Shown here: positions 5,951 through 7,380 of the stretch, one piece after another
Layout: every line of letters starts with the position of its first letter
How positions within the stretch are numbered: the stretch's first letter is position 1
Assembly: GCA_964398295.1 (NCBI GenBank)
Contig: CAYNMW010000199.1
Location: 1-7,380 of the forward strand
DNA length: 7,380 nt
Direction of reading: 5' to 3'
From: CALFUK01 sp964398295
GTDB taxonomy: Bacteria > Bacteroidota > Bacteroidia > Chitinophagales > Saprospiraceae
Notes under the pieces: generated by a model
The model's database searches: none
What the model saw: the letters and a program-made list of their open reading frames with translations, nothing else
What the model was told of the DNA's origin: nothing
Program-made: the position numbers and the translations under genes

Positions 5951-7096
5951 ATGATGCAGAGCAAAACATATACAGAAGAACATTTGTTGTTTAAGGAGAC
6001 TGTCGAAAATTTCATGAAAAAGGAAGCTCTCCCTCACGTTGAAAAGTGGGAAAAAGCAGGCATTGTCGACAGAGATATATGGACAAAGACAGGGGAGATG
6101 GGAATGCTTTGCATGGATATGCCTGAAGAATATGGCGGCTTAGGTTTAAAGGATTTTAGATACAATGCAATTCTTCAAGAAGTCATGATAAACCTTGGTA
6201 TAGATGGGCCAGGATTCACCTTGCAAAATGACATCATGGCTCCTTATTTTGAAAAGTACTTTACAAAAACACAAAAAGAGAAATGGCTTCCTAAAATCAT
6301 ATCTGGAGAAATCGTCACGGCTATTGCGATGACAGAACCGGATGCTGGAAGTGATTTGGCAGGAATGAGAACATCAGCAATTAAACAAGGAGATCATTAT
6401 GTGTTAAATGGAGCTAAGACCTATATCACAAATGGTATCCTAAGTGATTTGGTTTTGGTTTGCTGTAAGACGGACACAACTCAGAAACATAAAGGTATCA
6501 GCATCTTGATCGTAGAAAGAGGAATGGAAGGGTTTACACGAGGTAAAAATTTAGAAAAAATAGGACTTAAAGCACAAGACACCGCAGAGTTGTTTTTTGA
6601 GGATGTCAAAGTTCCTGTAGAAAATATTTTGGGTGAAGAAGGAATGGGATTCTACTACCTGATGCACAATTTGCCGCAAGAAAGATTGTCTATTGCAGTG
6701 GGGTCACAAGCTATGGCTCAGCGGGCATTTGAAGATACCTTAACCTTTGTAAAAGAGCGCACAGCCTTTGGTCGACCCATTGGGAAATTTCAGAATTCCA
6801 GATTCAAAATGGCGGAAATGCAAACAGAAATTACAATAGGAAGAACCTTCTTAGATGATTGCATTCAAGAATTAAATGAAGATAGACTCAGCAATGAAAA
6901 AGCAGCCATGGCCAAATACTGGTTTACAGAAATGGCAGATAGAGTGATTGACCAATGTTTACAATTGCATGGTGGAGCTGGTTACATGTGGGAATATCCA
7001 ATTGCCAAAGCTTATGCAGGCCATCGTATCATGAGAATACTGGGTGGGACGAATGAAATTATGAGGGAGATTATTGGGAAGTCGATGGGGTTGTGA
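5951..7096 (+). CDS. Acyl-CoA dehydrogenase, long-chain (LCAD/ACADL) type
   Basis: A soluble FAD enzyme of 381 residues, the standard length, catalysing the first oxidation of beta-oxidation (acyl-CoA to trans-2-enoyl-CoA). The N-terminal helical domain runs to about 120. The FAD and substrate motif is AMTEPDAGSD (126-135). RTAFGRPIGKFQ (270-281) and HGGAGYMWEYPIAKAY (340-355) mark the C-terminal domain. The usual catalytic-Glu motif EGT is replaced by GGTNEI (365-370). Instead LPQERL carries Glu244, the site used by mammalian LCAD and the isovaleryl-CoA class, so the active site is intact. A TAG at 5945-5947 in frame limits the start to ATG 5951 or the adjacent ATG 5954. The 500-bp gap from the upstream dehydrogenase argues for separate transcription. 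Chain-length preference (medium, long or branched) cannot be settled from sequence. Confidence 0.92.
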   Translation: MMQSKTYTEEHLLFKETVENFMKKEALPHVEKWEKAGIVDRDIWTKTGEMGMLCMDMPEEYGGLGLKDFRYNAILQEVMINLGIDGPGFTLQNDIMAPYFEKYFTKTQKEKWLPKIISGEIVTAIAMTEPDAGSDLAGMRTSAIKQGDHYVLNGAKTYITNGILSDLVLVCCKTDTTQKHKGISILIVERGMEGFTRGKNLEKIGLKAQDTAELFFEDVKVPVENILGEEGMGFYYLMHNLPQERLSIAVGSQAMAQRAFEDTLTFVKERTAFGRPIGKFQNSRFKMAEMQTEITIGRTFLDDCIQELNEDRLSNEKAAMAKYWFTEMADRVIDQCLQLHGGAGYMWEYPIAKAYAGHRIMRILGGTNEIMREIIGKSMGL

Positions 7097-7117
7097 GGAT
7101 GATTGCTAGATTGCTAA

Positions 7118-7174
7118 ATTGTTTGATTGTTGGCGGTTGTTTGATTGAATTGATCACCCCAACAATCTAACAAT
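7118..7174 (+). other. 16-bp imperfect inverted repeat after the LCAD-like gene
   Basis: The arms attgtttgattgttgg (7118-7133) and ccaacaatctaacaat (7159-7174) pair at 15 of 16 positions around a 25-base loop. The structure starts 22 bases after the stop, so it could help end the transcript, although no T-run follows. The right arm runs into the 23-bp repeat array and is built from the same AACAATC word, so the hairpin may belong to the repeat element itself. Confidence 0.5.
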
Positions 7175-7303
7175 CAGCGACGAAGGAGCGAAACAATCAG
7201 CGACCCAGGAGCGCAACAATCAGCGACCCAGGAGCGCAACAATCAGCGACCCAGGAGCGGTAACAATCAGCGATGCAAGAGCGCAACAATCAGTGGTCTA
7301 GAG
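7169..7303. repeat. Tandem array of a 23-bp repeat (AACAATCAGCGAC...AGGAGCG)
   Basis: Six units start at 7169, 7192, 7215, 7238, 7262 and 7285, giving periods of 23, 23, 23, 24 and 23. Each begins aacaatcag. The first four continue cgac, two variable bases (ga or cc) and aggagcg. The fifth has a changed centre (cgatgcaagagcg), and the last decays after aacaatcag. Units are contiguous with no unique spacers, so this is not CRISPR. A 23-base period also rules out an in-frame coding repeat. The array ends 28 bases before the next ATG. Confidence 0.85.
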
Positions 7304-7331
7304 TTTTATTAACAAACAGAGTAATTATAAT

Positions 7332-7380
7332 ATGAGTGATAATATTGAAAACGAAATAATCCTTTACGAGAAAAAAGACG
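7332..7380 (+). CDS. N-terminus of a possible RhuM-family protein (cut by the window edge)
   Basis: An ATG at 7332 opens a frame to the window end that reads MSDNIENEIILYEKKD. A short acidic start followed by EIILY and a charged turn resembles the first strand of RhuM (virulence-associated, often next to Fic/DOC) proteins, which typically continue with a strand ending in TVWLTQ. Only 16 codons are visible, so neither family nor function can be confirmed. It follows an AT-rich stretch and the 23-bp array, a setting that fits an accessory gene. Confidence 0.45.
   Translation, partial: MSDNIENEIILYEKKD

Noticed and set aside
5951..7096. Catalytically dead acyl-CoA dehydrogenase
   Set aside because: Loss of Glu from the EGT motif is compensated by Glu244 in LPQERL, the LCAD-type position.
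7169..7303. CRISPR array
   Set aside because: The 23-bp units are contiguous with no unique spacers between them, and no cas gene is visible.

Overview
The window comes from an AT-rich bacterial chromosome, most probably a member of the Bacteroidota. Saprospirales-like lineages are my best guess, but that is inference. The reasons are AT-rich spacers without clear Shine-Dalgarno sites, long simple intergenic repeats built on CTAACACC and AACAATC words, the remains of a four-helix-bundle (S23/IVP) gene, and a PQQ dehydrogenase with a lipoprotein signal.

Layout. Positions 1-511 hold CTAACACC-type repeats around a badly decayed four-helix-bundle gene (129-418). A phosphotransferase of the APH fold follows on the + strand (512-1558). 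It faces a large PQQ- and heme-containing alcohol dehydrogenase on the - strand (1787-4000). A 174-bp divergent spacer leads to an acyl-CoA dehydrogenase on the + strand (4175-5449). About 500 bp of non-coding sequence with hairpins and short repeats separates it from a second, LCAD-like acyl-CoA dehydrogenase (5951-7096). A repeat array of 23-bp period (7169-7303) then precedes the first 16 codons of a gene that may encode a RhuM-family protein (7332 to the edge).

How the genes may work together. The phosphotransferase resembles the kinase half, and the 424-aa dehydrogenase the dehydrogenase half, of the ACAD10/ACAD11 and LvaA/LvaC type systems. Those systems remove a 4-hydroxyl group from 4-hydroxyacyl-CoA through a phosphorylated intermediate. 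The periplasm-facing PQQ alcohol dehydrogenase could supply hydroxy acids by oxidising alcohols or diols. The LCAD-like enzyme could carry the resulting acyl-CoA into beta-oxidation. Family assignments are well supported by motifs. The joint pathway is a hypothesis, because no CoA ligase, transporter or regulator is visible in the window.

Nothing in the coding part is clearly a new system. The most unusual observations are the split kinase/dehydrogenase pair with a quinohemoprotein between its halves, and the repeat-flanked dead four-helix-bundle gene whose leader repeat resembles the leader of the next gene.
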